This document shows, in pieces, positions 1 through 12,145 of a stretch of 64,000 bases of DNA. The notes under the pieces were generated by a model. That model ran no database searches, had not been told where the DNA came from, and worked only from the letters and a program-made list of their open reading frames with translations. The stretch covers positions 1,054,001-1,118,000 of the forward strand of contig CM022373.1 in the NCBI GenBank assembly GCA_011800155.1, written 5' to 3'. The first letter of the stretch is position 1; each line of letters opens with the position of its first letter. Position numbers and translations under genes: made by a program. This DNA is from Flammulina velutipes. Taxonomy: Eukaryota > Basidiomycota > Agaricomycetes > Agaricales > Physalacriaceae.

Positions 1-415
1 GAGTACAAGTCCGCTCAGGAGGAAGGCGAGAATTCCAAGACGACGAACGAAGGTCTCTTGCGGAAGATACAGCTGCTGGAGGAGGAACTTGATGTTGCTG
101 AGAAGAACGTCAAGGAGACTGTCGAAAAGTGAGCACACCGTCCGCTGTTGTGCTATCTACACCGCTCATCGATACTCCGATTACTCTCTCTAGGTTACGA
201 CAAGTCGATGTTAAAGCAGAACACTTTGAGCGCCAAGTCAGCCGGGTCGAGCAGGAGCGCGATGTGTGGGAGAAGAAATACGAGGTACGCCACTATCAAC
301 CATTCCATGTCTCGTCTGTCGCTCACTCTTCCTATGTTTGCAGGAGGAACACAACAGATACCTCAAGTCGAAAACAGAGCTCGAGGAACTTGTCCAACAG
401 ATGGAAGGTCTCTAG
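1..415 (+). CDS. TPM1: Tropomyosin, C-terminal part (5' end outside window)
   Basis: Actin-filament-binding coiled-coil protein that stabilises cables and the contractile ring. The window opens inside the gene. Three exons can be read: 1-128, 194-284 and 344-415 (TAG at 413-415), joined by introns with GT..AG ends and phases that match. The protein is a continuous charged heptad pattern, including LLRKIQLLEEELDVAEKNVK, then LRQVDVKAEHFERQVSRVEQ, then a final EELVQQMEGL. This matches the tropomyosin signature region and the short fungal C-terminus. It is a true partial gene, not a fragment: the reading frame is clean to its stop. The exact start and total length lie upstream of base 1. Confidence 0.9.
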
Positions 416-1086
416 TCGGATTATATCGGTCTTATACCATCCAATGCCTCTCGTCTTCGCTCTTCCTTCATGACATGAACTCTTCTGCCTTTTGGTTTCC
501 AGTGTATCCAATAATCTACTACTCATCGAAATGATTTTACGTTCAGCAGACTCTCGTATAGATCTCGACTACTGCGCGATTGAACCACGAAATGGCAGAT
601 CAATAACGACACCCGACAGCCAAATTCCAAAAGGAATATCCCTCATCCATCGACGATCCTTACTGCCCGGATTGGAGCATGGTGATGAAGTTCGTTTTTG
701 CCTTTGCCCCCACGAAGTCTGCGTTGTTATTGCTGTTGGCGCTTGGGTAAATTGCATGCTCTTCTGACTATAAGAAAAGCATTCAAAGCTACATATTGTG
801 GCTCCATTTCCGAGGATCAGGATAACGGAAAAGAGCTCGTTCCTCTACTTACTTATGTAGACTTGTGGTGTCCTTATGAGATGTGGCGCCTGCACATAAA
901 AAAGTGTTCTCGTCTTTAGCGGAAGAGATTTTTATGAGCTCCCGAAGCACCACACTTATACGAATACCATACAGGTGTACTTACGATGATAAGTACGAGA
1001 GCTGACCCCAGGAGGACTCACCCTAAAGTGTCCACGTGACCGTGCCAAAATAAGCAGCAACCCAACAATTTTGGCTTCCTACCTCC
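416..1086. other. Intergenic, no gene seen
   Basis: About 670 bp hold the tropomyosin 3' region and the promoter of the pseudouridine synthase gene. Open frames here are short, overlap each other on both strands and lack splice-consistent continuation. No tRNA-like box B or repeat was noticed. Confidence 0.5.
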
Positions 1087-2180
1087 ATGAACAATGCCTT
1101 CAAGCAGACTATCCGTCGTCTGACTACACTGCCGCGCCTTCCTGTGGTCTATCATGACGAAGGTATCGTTGTAATCAACAAACCCTCTGGGCTTGTCAGC
1201 CAAGGTTCCATTGGCGGAGGTGACCCTCTAGCAGCTATCAAGCAACGTACTATGATCACATTTTTGCTCTCTCTATACACAGCTCATCCGTCATTCAGAT
1301 ATCCAAAAGGAATATGGCTACCCGAACAAACTACATACTGTTCACCGTCTCGACAAGGTACTTATTCTTCACTTTTCCGTTTACTCTGAATCTAACAAGC
1401 TCATGTGGAATTGAAAGCTCACGACAGGCTCTATGATTCTAGCTACGAGCCCTAGGATGGCCGCCAACATGGCCGTACAATTCAAGCAACGTGAAATCGA
1501 CAAAATTTACCTTGCGCTGGTCCGTGGCCGTCTCGAGGAGTCCGAAGGGACAATCACACACCCTTTGAACACGTTCGATGGAATTGTTTCTGCATCGAGA
1601 GATTCCTTTGGAAAGGAATGTAGGACTTCTTGGGAAGTTCTGAGCCAAGTAGGCTTTTTCGAGTGACTCTCTCTATTGTGCTTATAGTTCAAGTCTGATG
1701 GCTTTTCCCTCCTACGCGTGGTATTACACACGGGGCATAAGCACCAGATACGCGTCCACTTGGCTCAATGTCTCGGAGGTGAGAGTCATTGTCAATAATC
1801 TTTTCTAAGCTTCTCACAAAAATTCAAACGAACAGTTCCTGTGGTGGGTGACGCGTTATACGGAAAACCTTCAAGAAGTCACAAACTCTTTCTTCATGCA
1901 TCTCAGATAACGATGACCGTAAGCCTCATCGTTGTCTAGAAACGTTAATGTCTTGAATTTTCCTTCAATTCAGCGGTTCGGATCCGCTTCTGGGAGTGGT
2001 CATGGGAAACAGTTTCGCCTAGGTGTATGTGCCCCGTTGCCGGACTACTTCGTGGAAAAGTGCGACAAAGTAGGGATTAAATGTCCGGAAGATGCGATAA
2101 CGGGCGGTGTTTTCGCTAATGGAGAGTGTATGGTCGATGGTCAGGTTGCTAATGTCAATGGAAGATGGGTCGGTTCATAA
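1087..2180 (+). CDS. RluA-family pseudouridine synthase
   Basis: Isomerises uridine to pseudouridine in RNA (mitochondrial rRNA or tRNA in fungal relatives; the substrate cannot be told here). The N-terminal exon has YHDEGIVVINKPSGL, the usual RluA opening. The next exon carries HTVHRLDK, containing the catalytic Asp of the HRLD motif. The exon at 1688 has TGHKHQIRVHLA, the second RluA motif. Exons 1283-1357, 1418-1648, 1688-1778, 1836-1918 and 1974-2180 join in perfect phase. The first junction does not: the only donor near 1247 with the acceptor at 1281-1282 gives a 36-nt intron and shifts the frame by one base. Either the splice is unusual or one base is missing or extra. Length is about 280 residues. 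The stop is 67 bp from the convergent oxygenase gene. Confidence 0.82.
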
Positions 2181-2247
2181 TGCATACGGTTCTATGTGAA
2201 CAAAATGATATTGATGAGCAGACTCCTTCAGATGAAATGTGATGGTA

Positions 2248-3783
2248 CTATGTCTTATCTTCAAGCTCTGGATCAGTCCTTTGAACAACAAAGCAAACGT
2301 CTCCGGTGGCATAATCAATATACGCCTCATCCCCCTTCGTGACATAAGGCGTCCGAACTCGATTGCGAGTAGACATCTTGGTGACCCAAACCACTCGGTA
2401 CTCATCCTCCTCTTCACCCACGAACCTCTCTACCTTTTTCAGCGGGTGTTGGTACATCTCCTGCGCGTCTTTCATCTCATAATTGCACTCCTCAATAAAA
2501 TCGTTGGTGATGAAGTGTTCTTCCAGAACCGGAACCGCTTCCGAGCACTTCTCCTCGTCGATGTAGTCCTCTGAATTGTAGGCGTAATACGCCTTGATAG
2601 TGACATGGAGGCCCAAGTCTTTGCAGACCCTATAAATTAACGCATCGTTGCCCTTCAAGAAGTGGTAGAGCTCTGCGAGGCTGTAGGCCATCCCACCGTT
2701 CTCCCTCAGGCGATATTTCAGACATTCAGAGTCTTCTATGCAATCGTTTTCCTCTTTGCGCCTGACGGGGTAGTTATGGGCTAGGCCAAAGCAGAGGATC
2801 CCGTCGGCAGGAAAGGCCACCGGGTCATTGACTATTTCTTGGAGAGCGCTCCGTACTGCGTCGTATTTTCCATTGGTCGTTACTGGTATGTCGGCGCTGG
2901 GCTCCAAGTAAAGGTTGTATGTGAGGGTGATGCAACGTCCGGATGTTGCGGGCAAGATTTCGTGGATGGTATCATTGCAGAAGGCGACATATGCGACCTC
3001 TGGCGAATCAGGGGTGCTTCCGCGTAACATTTTGGCATTGTCAAGAGTCCATTTTTCATCCCCCGAGGAAAGGGTGACATGTCCACCCTCGTGTGGCGTA
3101 GGGAATATGATGACAAGGGATCCGAACATGTTCGTAGTGCGCGGTATATCTTGCTGTGATTTAATAGAGATTCCCTTCTCTGATTTGAGATCAAAGATAA
3201 ACCTATGAGGAACATGAGACTTTCTTTACCGTAAATGTCAAGCTTATACAGCTCAGTACGAATCCTTCGTCGGAGGGTAACGTCCGTCTCGACAAGGTCT
3301 TGTTGAATCTTATGAAGGATATTCGTATTTGAGAGCTCAAATGGCATCGAAAACTGAGACGGGTCGAGCTTCAGAGGAAGACCGTTGTCTCCGATTTGCC
3401 CCGAAGGAGTCGTGTCGCAGGCTGAGACGAGCAGAGAAAGCTGCTCGTCCGTGGCCTGTGCGAGGTTCAACAGGTTCAAAGAATTGGTCTTTGTTCTAGA
3501 GTACGGTTTAGCGCTCGACGTGGTGGTGTAAAAGCAGTACGAACTTGTAGTACAAATCACAATAATTCACAGGGACCTTGTACGTACCGCTCGTGAAGGA
3601 TTCGTGTTGGAGAACGGAGCGGATACGGTCGATGGCTGGTTTCACCCTGTATTTCGACCCCCTTGCCGGTAAAGAGTCAGTCATCATGGTGCGCACATGC
3701 ACGGGTAGCTTTCGTAAGAGACATCGCAGGCTGAACAGAGAAACCCTCCGTCCACCTGCTGTAGTAAAAGCCATCCAATTCAT
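2248..3783 (-). CDS. 2OG-Fe(II) oxygenase-like protein, tandem copy 1
   Basis: Member of an agaric family related to prolyl-4-hydroxylase-type dioxygenases; substrate unknown. Three exons on the minus strand: 3783-3545, 3495-3230 and 3179-2248, joined in phase with GT..AG introns. The order is an N-terminal segment ending in RSVLQHESFTSGTYKVPV, then LDPSQFSMPFELSNT and RTELYKLDIYG, then the core: FGSLVIIFPTPHEGG, NDTIHEILPATSGRCITLTY and a C-terminal DVCFVVQRTDPELEDKT. Homologues carry an H-x-D metal motif just before the core. Here the segment reads SQQDIPR, so the His is replaced by Gln, while copy 2 next door retains SHQDTPR. The distal HE and the GRC arginine (2OG binding in this family) are present. 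It may be a catalytically altered paralogue. The start at 3783 was chosen because it aligns with the start of copy 2. Confidence 0.68.
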
Positions 3784-3964
3784 GTTCGGAGCGCACCAAG
3801 AAGACGGGAAGCTGCAAGTGGCAACTGCGCCACGTTGTCGATCAAATTGGCAGTTGAAAAATCGCAGTCCACCCACTTGTTCGGGAACAGGCATGAATAC
3901 TAGATAAATAACGTAGACTAAAGAATTACTCGCGTGATATGCTTTGAAAAATCTCAAACGTGAT

Positions 3965-5531
3965 TTACTGCCCAGGCGCTGACCTTTGAACAACAAGACA
4001 GGTCTCTCCATAGACAAACTGCAGAGACGCCTCATTTCCATAGGCAACGTATGCCGTTGGAACTCGATTGTGAGTGGTTATATCAGTGACCCAAACCACG
4101 CGTCGGTTCTCATAGTCCTCATCACCGTCATCCTCATCTTTGCCACTGTCATCCTCCGTTTCATCGTCAAATTCCTCCGAGATCATTTGTAGGCCAGGGA
4201 TCTTCTGTATGCCAGGAGCTTGTGATCGATCGTAAAGAATATCCATAGTTTTCAGCGGGTAGCCACCTCAATGAAATCCGATGCGAAGCACTGCTCGAGT
4301 ATCGGGCCATAATCCTCGAGGATGTAGAACGCTTTGACAGCGACGTGGTGGAGTCCCAGATCTTGACAGATACTGTGGATCAAAGCGTCACTCCCCTTCA
4401 AGAATGGGGCCAGTTCCGCGAGGCTATGGGCTATTTTTCCAGGCCTTTTTTTATCCTTACCCCTACGTTGCTTATTGCGTCTGAGCGGGTACTGATGAGA
4501 GAGGCCAAAGCAGAGGATACCGTTGGCGGGGAACGCCACCGGGTTGTCGACGATGTCCTTTACCATATCACGAACGGCGTTGTACTTCTCTGTAGTAGAT
4601 GCAACAGCTAGGTTGGCTGAGGTCTCGAAGTAGAGGTTGTACGTCAACATCCAGAGGTGACGGGCTGGACTTCATGCATGATATCACTATAGAACGCGAT
4701 GTATGCGACTTCTGGTGCGTCGGGTGTGCTCTCAGCCAACATCCTAGCACTGTCAAAAGACCATTTTTCGGTCCCTGATGAAAGGGTGAAATCTCCACCT
4801 TCGTGTGGCGTAGGGAAGACGACCACGAGTGATCCGAACATATTTTCAGCGCGAGGTGTGTCTTGGTGTGATTTGAAGAATGCTCCCTTGTCTGAAGAGT
4901 TGAATGGTTATATAAATATTGAACAGAAATGAGAGTGCGTCACCATAAATATTGAGTTTATAAGGCTCAGCACGAATCCGACGCCGAAGGGCAACATCTG
5001 TCTCTACAAGGTCTTGCTGGATCTTTTGAAGAATCTCCGTGTTGGCCAATTCAAATGACATCGAGAACTGAGACAAGTCGAGCTTCAGGGCTTTACGATA
5101 ACTTTCGTCAAGGACGTTCTCGTTCCCTCTTCCAAAAGGAGCCGCGTCGCATGTCGAGATGAGTTGAGAAAGCTCCTCCTCTGTGGCCTTTGCTAGATTC
5201 AAGAATCTGGAATATTCTCTATAGGAGGCGAAATTAATTTTGTAAATCAGAACATCGGAGAGACAAGTACGAACGACGACGAAGATTTGTAGTACAGGTC
5301 ACAATGTTCCACGGGGACCTTGCAAGTGCCACTCGTAAAGGATTCGTGCTTGAGAACGGAGCGGATTCGCTCGATCGATATTTTCATATCATCTTTGGAT
5401 TGTAAAGTTTTTTGGGATTTGGAATCTCCTGTAGTAGCCACAGTGCGTGCAGATTGCTTTCCCCACGCAGAGAGGGAGGTTGCAAAGGGAGTCCTCAGCC
5501 CTCCAAATCTAGCGAAGGCCAGCCGATTCAT
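3965..5531 (-). pseudogene. 2OG-Fe(II) oxygenase-like protein, tandem copy 2 (frameshifted)
   Basis: Head-to-tail duplicate of the neighbouring minus-strand gene with the same order: SVLKHESFTSGTCKVPVEHC, ESYRKALKLDLSQFSM, YKLNIYG, FFKSHQDTPR, MFGSLVVVFPTPHEGG, then LTYNLYFETSANL and the tail RVVWVTDITTHNRVPTAYV. The metal-binding H-x-D is intact here. Two breaks are visible by alignment with copy 1. Near 4650, about 10 nt are missing between TSG and LTYNLY, which removes the family arginine and shifts the frame. Near 4255, the segment between DFIE and PLK is shortened by a non-multiple of three, giving a TGA at 4252-4254. No GT..AG intron explains either gap. A splice-rescued gene is possible but unlikely. 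Confidence 0.62.
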
Positions 5532-5631
5532 TTTTGAAAGCGCAGGAAGCCAGGAGGGATGCGCCACGTTGCCGATCACGATCGGACTTGGTGATTCACA
5601 TGTTATACTACAGGTTAGTCGTTTACAATGT

Positions 5632-8600
5632 TCAAATAGACAACCATCTATCATACAGCTTCTCAACCAATGGCGTAGCACCGGTCGACATATAGATAAG
5701 AGACAAGTTGTACGCAGCCTCCTTCGCGAAAGACTTGTTCTGCATGGCATGAGCGCGGTCAAGAATTCTATTCTGGCAAGCAGCTCACCGTGTCCGTTTC
5801 AGCAAGGTTGCTCTCTATCTCCAGAACACGTTCATAATGCTTGACGGCGTACGTGAACAAGCCTAGGCAGAGTTGTAAGCAGGTCGGCGAGAAGATATTC
5901 AGACTCGACATACCTAGTTGATGAAAGGTCCTGCCAAAGTTGAACTCAACTTCGGATAAATAGTCGCGATTCTGGGAACGAATTGCGCGGTATCGAGATA
6001 AAAAAGCCATTGCCTTCAAACCGGTGTCAGTCTGTCTTGCGAAAGGGTACAAGGACCAGATACCTGAGCGATCAAGTGATGTCTGTTGTCTGATTGACGC
6101 TGCATAGCGCGTCCTATAGACGCTATCACTAGAGATAAGCACACCATCGGATCCTCCGGGCAGTAATCATAGGCATGAAGCAAGTAGACTAATCACGTTT
6201 GAGCTTCCTTAGAAGGCAAAGAAAGCGAGGCCGACGTACATATTGCACTTTGATAGCTCTTGGCTGCAATACAGACTTGGCCGTAAATGGCGACCGAGAT
6301 CGGGTTCAGTTTCGTCGGAAGCGGAGGTGCTGCTGGCTTGTCGGTGCCCTGCTCGTCCCCCGCATCGTCGTCCATGTCATCGTCGTCCGCCTTTGTAGTA
6401 GTTGTGGGGGCGTAACGTCGGCCAACCGGATTATACCTCAAGCTTTCAGGATTACGAACGGCAGCGTCTCCCATCTTCATCTCCCGGAAAAGGTGCTTTT
6501 GTAGGGTGGAGGTAATGAACGCATCGGTTGGTAGAAGGCCACTAGACAAAGAAGCCATAAGTAAGCGTATTGGTTCATTGTTGAACTGGTGCATGTTGAT
6601 GATTTTTCGGCACTGTTCGACCACAACACCGTATCGCTGAGCATGGATGGCGCAACCTAGTACTGCGATGAAAGATTTTTTCCAGAAGTAGATGAGAAAA
6701 CGTACTAAGTAAGGAAAGCCTGATGCTGATTTGCATCTCGCGAAGTTGATATGCAGAAGATAGTAGAATGTGTCGCAAGACCTCGTCTGCAATCTCGTAC
6801 TGGCCATTCTTTGCGTGGTTGAAGCAGTACTATGGAATGTCAGACGCAAGAACGAAGATCTTCGGCGGAACCGCTTACCGTCATGAATATACGCAACCAC
6901 TCAGTGAAAGGTACACCTCGAAACACATCCACCTTCTCAGGACGTTCACCTTTCCCTCTTCGTGCCTGTGTATCATTTTCTGCCACACATATGAGCATTG
7001 ATGAACACGGCCAATAGTAAGGACCGACCAAGATCCAAATGCAATCGAGATGCCATTCGATCTTCATCTGCCTCATGGTCCTCGTCTTGCTTCTTCTTCC
7101 TCATACGACTCCTAGGGAACATACCACGAAATGGGTTGTTCTGACAATATCGTAGTCAGTCGCGAGTCACATCAAGTCATTTGGGATGCTCACTCTTCCG
7201 GTCATGAAAAGGTTCCTTGTTTCCCTAAAAGTATCGATGAGCTTTTCTGCTTCCAGCATCCATTCGCGAGTAGCAGCTTCATCCCCTTCCTGCATTTTCC
7301 CCCATATCTCTTTGAGCCTTTTGTATCCTCTCAGGACCTCTGCTTCTCGCTCTACCTCCAGTTGTTTGAGCTGAGCTGAACTCAGTCGATTCTGAGGCTT
7401 CGCGGCGGATTTGGTTCGAGGAGCCGGCTTGTCTTCAGCAAATAAAGACCCAGCAGCGCCTCCATCTTCCGCCTGGCTCGCGTTTTTGCCTCGGGGCTTC
7501 TTTTTCCGGGAATCAATGACTGTATCGATAAATCAGAAGATGAGGCAAATTCGAGAGGGTAAGACGCACCTTCGTAAACAAGTGTCAAAGCCTTCCGGGG
7601 CTCATTTGTGATTTCGTAGATCTCCGCCAGCTTCATTTTTGCTTCGTTGTTGGTGGGATCCGCTACTCTGACTTTACAAGGAGATTGAGCTACGATTCCA
7701 GCGAGAGAAGAACAACTTACTGTGCTCGTACACATCGATGGCTTCTCGAAGTTCATCAAGCATCTTCAAACACGCAGCTGTTTGCATCAAGATGTATACA
7801 CTGCTGGTCTGTCAATTGAGAAACATTAGCTTTGACTACATATCTTTGACTAAGAAAACGCACATTTGCGTCTGAGCCCAAGAGCTCATAAATGGGTTTG
7901 GCGTCAGCGTACAATTCTCGTTCGTAGTACGCATCAGCAATCTCCACGAAGAGAGGCGCATAATCCAAAACATCCTCGCTCAGAATGACGCTGGCATGAA
8001 GCTTCAAAGATCCAGCGTGAGCAGCCAATCATGCTTTGAAAGTAGCCCACTTTACCTGACTTTCTTCGATGTCCCCCATCTTGATTCGAGCGATAGCCAG
8101 CCTATGCCTTGCGTTCACATCCAATGCGTATTTACCGGGTTCGATGGTGCCGCCAGCATGTCGAGTGACCTCTACGTCGGGCGGGTCGAACTCCCGGTCA
8201 TCCTCACAGACATCCCAGTATCTCTGTTCTCCGCGTCCTTCTAGCCATCTACATCCTTTTCTAATCACGTCGATCGCACTTTCATATTCGTTCAGCGTGT
8301 TATAGAGATCGGCCAGGACTAATATTTCCATTAGCGAGAATCCGCCGCCTGGAATTTCCTGGGATGAGGATGGGGCGGGGCCGCGCCCGGATGCATAGGC
8401 ATGTCGATAATGGTCAAAGGCTTCTTGAAAGAGGGACGCGCAGGTGGCAAAGTCGCCTAGTTCGATTAATATTGCGCGTAATTCTGACAAGATGGAAAGA
8501 TCGTGGGGGAAGCGCTTGAGGATTGCTCTGTACGCGAGCTTAGCCTGCGATAAAGGTTGAGACTGTGAAATGTGTCAATAGAAACGGGGGACGCACGTTC

Positions 8601-9412
8601 CGCAAATCTCCAATTTCTTTGGCAAGGACAGCACGCTCCCACAGTGCCTCAATGTTGTTGGGGTCCAAGTTGAAGGCCTTTCGAAAGCAGTATAGCGCTT
8701 GCTGGTTGTATCCAAGGTCGCTGCAGCACCTTTAGCCCAAACCGTACGTTTACCTTGGTGAAGAAAAACGCACCGAGACTGTCTCGCGAGACGATCCCAT
8801 TCTTCCGAGTCGTGCCGTAGATGAGCAGCCATAATTCGTAGCTGGAGCGCCTTGCCTTCATTCTTCATATCTGAAAAGCATTGGGCAAGCACCGACCACG
8901 CTGCCGCTGCTCTTGGTTCGATTCGTATAACTTCAAACATGATTCGAATGGCCTCCTGCACATTGTCGTCGACGTAGGCTTGGTTGCCGTCTCCCAAGAG
9001 CGAACGGACTTGCTGCGATAGTACAGGTCCTGCAGCACGTCCTTTCTGACATTACGGTTAGCCTCCTTCGAGTGCACGCGAAACAAGCATACCCGCTTGG
9101 CTCTCTTCCCAATGCCAGACGCCGCTCGTAGATCGTCCCGAAACTCGGCCTCCTGGTCTTGGATATTGAAGTCCCAATCTTTGGTCAGGCCTGGCTCGTC
9201 AGTCCGCTCACGAATATTCTGTAAAAGACGGCTGACAATCGGTCAAACGACGAGCAAAGAGGGAACATTCTTGCGACGCACTCGAAATCACCGTCTATCT
9301 CTTTTTCAACAATAGGTCTCTCCTCCATAGAGGCCTCGTCCTCGTTTTCACTGGAAGATGCATCTGTGTAGCCTTCAGAGCAGCTGGATTCATCGGGTTC
9401 ATCTGTGGCCAT
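5632..9412 (-). CDS. TFC4: TFIIIC subunit with TPR repeats (TFC4/Sfc4/GTF3C3 type)
   Basis: Subunit of the general RNA polymerase III factor TFIIIC; it bridges the A-box module to TFIIIB and helps assemble it on tRNA genes. The start is MATDEPDESSCSEGYTD, followed by a Ser/Glu/Asp-rich N-terminus as in orthologues. A TPR block follows: DGNQAYVDDNVQEAIRIMFE, VIRIEPRAAAAWSVLAQCFS, ALYCFRKAFNLDPNNIEALW. Later exons carry further TPR helices and a charged linker near 6330-6400 (ADDDDMDDDAGDEQGTDKP). The C-terminus reads AYNLSLIYMSTGATPLVEKL, then YDRWLSI and a TGA at 5632-5634, which is highly characteristic of this family. The gene has many short exons; I did not fix every junction. Its 3' end lies 100 bp from the start of the broken oxygenase copy. 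Confidence 0.86.
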
Positions 9413-9524
9413 ATTGACGGTGATGGTAAAAGCCACAAGCTGATGCATATGACGCATACTTCAGCATGACCGAACGAATGGATACAAACACACACAGAAT
9501 TAATATTCTAATAAAATAACACGT

Positions 9525-11635
9525 TCAGGATGCGCTGGACTTGGGTCGCAGGCTCCATATCTCCATAACAGTCTTCCCCGCTCTCCTGCACATAACAGCA
9601 TACGTATCCTCCCGATACGCAACTTTCCAAACACTTTCGCATGCTTCGCTCAGTTCCCTGACATACGTGCCCGTCTTCGTCTCAAATAATCGAACACGGC
9701 CATCGTTCCCTCCCGTCACAAGGAAGTGGTTGTCGAACTGCAGGGATGTAACAGACGAGTCGTGCGCTGCGATGCGATGCAGGACGGGATACGTTCTATC
9801 GGTGAGTGAAAACGTGATAACACGTCCATCTGACCCGCCAGTAGCAAGTATTGTCGGAGAAAGCTGGAGTTGGCACACGAGGGCGGTGTGGCCACTAAGC
9901 ATAGCCAGACATTCACTGGATATTTCCATTAGTATATGTCGTATTACCGAACAGAGATGGTACGCACCCCGTCTCTGCATCCCACAAGCGAACACTCGTA
10001 TCCAGTCCGCCCGAAGCGATTCGAACACCGTCAAAGGCAACAGAATAGAGCTGATGGTAATGGCCTCGTAGAATGTGCAGACACTCCCCAGTGTCAACAT
10101 TCCACACCTTGACGTAAATAATTGGATTAGAGGAAAAGAAAAGGACCTAAACAAGAAACTCACCCGACAGGTAGAATCATAACTGCCGCTGACCACTCTG
10201 TTTCCACATACATCCAGACATCGGACACTGGACGTGTGCCCAGCCAACACCCTCAACATCTTGCCCCTCTGAATGTCCCACACGCGGAGTGTCGTGTCTC
10301 TGGACCCGCTGACAGCGATAGGGCGATTATGTAGCACCTTAACACACCGTATCGTAGATGTATGCCCATGGAGGATGTAGATACAATATCTGTTGTTCAT
10401 AAGGACTGAGGTAGAGAGGGAATAAAGCGAACAACGTACCCAGAATGTGCATCCCACACCCTAAGAACTTTGTCGCAGCCAGCGCTGACGACAAGAGAGG
10501 TCGGCTGACCCCAGCCATCTGAGGATCCAGTGGAATAGCTAGGTCGACCAGGATAGGACTGGCTATGTTCCTCCTGATCCTCATCAACGACTTCGTCATC
10601 ATGTTCGATATCCAGGCCCAATACAGTTCGGACAGAAGGAGACAGCGTAGGCTCGTCCTCGATGCTCAAAGCCTCCGTTGCACGAGCCAGATCTTCATCG
10701 CCCCAAGGCCCTTCCGTTGGTTGAGGCTTTCTCTTTCGACGTGTGCTTTTCCAGTGTCCGCCGGAGCTGACTAACCAGACCGCCCATACTCCGAGATCAT
10801 GTCCAACAAGAGTACGCGCCAACACTCCGGTGTTCGCGCTAAAAACGTGTATACGCGAATTCGCTAAACCAACCACGACCCAGTGCTTGTCCAGGGATAT
10901 CGACGTAATAACATTGCTTTCCGGATTGTTGTTGGTCACAGTCGGGACGCGATGAGCACGGAGCAGTTTACCACCGTGTCGCCAGTTCATCGCTGTTGAG
11001 ATCATCAGAGTATAATGGAAAGACAGATAACAGGTCCTACCAATTGTATAATGATACTTGAAATGATACCGATGAGAAAATGTGGAATTGTCGGGTGGCG
11101 CTGAATTCCTGGCTTTACCCTTGCCCTTCGCGGTTTGAGGGATTTCATCGTCGTCAATGGGTATATCGAATTCATGGAGGATACACATCCGCTTCCACAC
11201 AGACTGGTCCCCGACGAGCTTGTACCAATGTTTGCTGACTTGCATCGCTCGTGCCAGGGTCTTTGGTTCGTCTATGAAGCCAAGAATGTGCAGCGCAAGC
11301 TCCGGTGGGAGGCCGTAGAGGAAATCCCGCTTCAGAAGAGGTGCGATGGTTGTCGAAATGAACAACAACTCGGAAGGCGTGCAGCTTAACAGAAGTGACG
11401 AGAGATACTGTCGACGGAGAGCTGGATTCTGCGTGAGGTTGAGAGGGAGAGCGACCATTCCAGGCTGTGGTTCGGCAGGAATCATCATGGGCAAGTTGCC
11501 GACGTTGCCACTTTGTGGCCCAGGAGATGGTGCCGGTGTAGGAGGAGAGGCAATGGGCATATAGAGAGTGCTATGTGTGGCGCTGGATGAGGCATTGCCA
11601 ATGGAAAACGAAGGCTCATAGCCGTCCGAAGCCAT
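9525..11635 (-). CDS. CDC4: F-box/WD40 protein, Cdc4/Fbw7 type SCF receptor
   Basis: Substrate receptor of an SCF ubiquitin ligase; in relatives it binds phosphodegrons of cell-cycle regulators through a WD40 propeller. The first exon starts MASDGYEPSFSIGNASSS with a Pro/Ser-rich leader. The F-box follows (LYGLPPELALHILGFIDEPK to VWKRMC), then a linker containing KGKGKARN. Propeller blades include SRIHVFSANTGVLARTLVGH, VVSAGCDKVLRVWDAHSGY, HTSTIRCVKVL, AVSGSRDTTLRVWDIQRGK, HTSSVRCLDVCGNRVVSGSY, ASGGLDTSVRLWDAETG and a degenerate last blade. About eight blades in all, spread over several exons. The HTSTIRC and VRCLDV spacing matches Fbw7/Cdc4 rather than Met30. An acidic insert (SIEDEPTLSPSVRT onward) interrupts an early blade. 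The gene ends WSLRPKSSAS. Confidence 0.84.
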
Positions 11636-12145
11636 TGTGTAGATCCTTTGATGGTATGAGATCAGGGAAAGGTAGGGTGCAGTCGGGAGACACTGTGAGC
11701 TGGTGGCAGTCCTAAGAGGTCGCTTTGTATGTAGAACGACTTGTTGACTTTGTAGGGTCTACAATCGGCTGATATGCTTGCTACAGGTAGCGTTAGGCGA
11801 CCTGTACGTGAATGAGACCGCTGCTAGCAGGTGGTTAGCAAACGTAAGTAGCGGGATATTCAGATCACGCACCAATGTGAAGGCCTATCAGTGATATCCA
11901 ATTATCCACAGCAAACACTTCTGATCTGCTATTATTCAAGAGATTAATGCCGCCCAAGAGATAACCAGGTTGTGGCCAAAGGCCAAGAGTAACCACCGAC
12001 TAGGGTTAGGGTCGAGTGCCAGAAGAAGGTTCACCGCATCAGATTTGAAGTCAAATGGAGATCCAAGCTGACTCTATAGTATACAAACAACATACAATTT
12101 CATGATAACTCCTTGCGGTCCGTACCCTCAGTGTGCTTCTCCAGA
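11636..12145. other. Intergenic: promoter side of the F-box/WD40 gene
   Basis: About 510 bp between the start of the F-box/WD40 gene and the end of the F-box/RCC1 gene, both on the minus strand. It holds no supported coding frame. A short TTAGGG-like pair occurs near 12002 but is too short to be meaningful. Confidence 0.45.

Noticed and set aside
3578..3907. Plus-strand open frame opposite the oxygenase gene
   Set aside because: It is the complement of exon 1 of a supported minus-strand gene with family homology.
12000..12016. GGGTTAGGG, telomere-like
   Set aside because: Fewer than two full units; no array.
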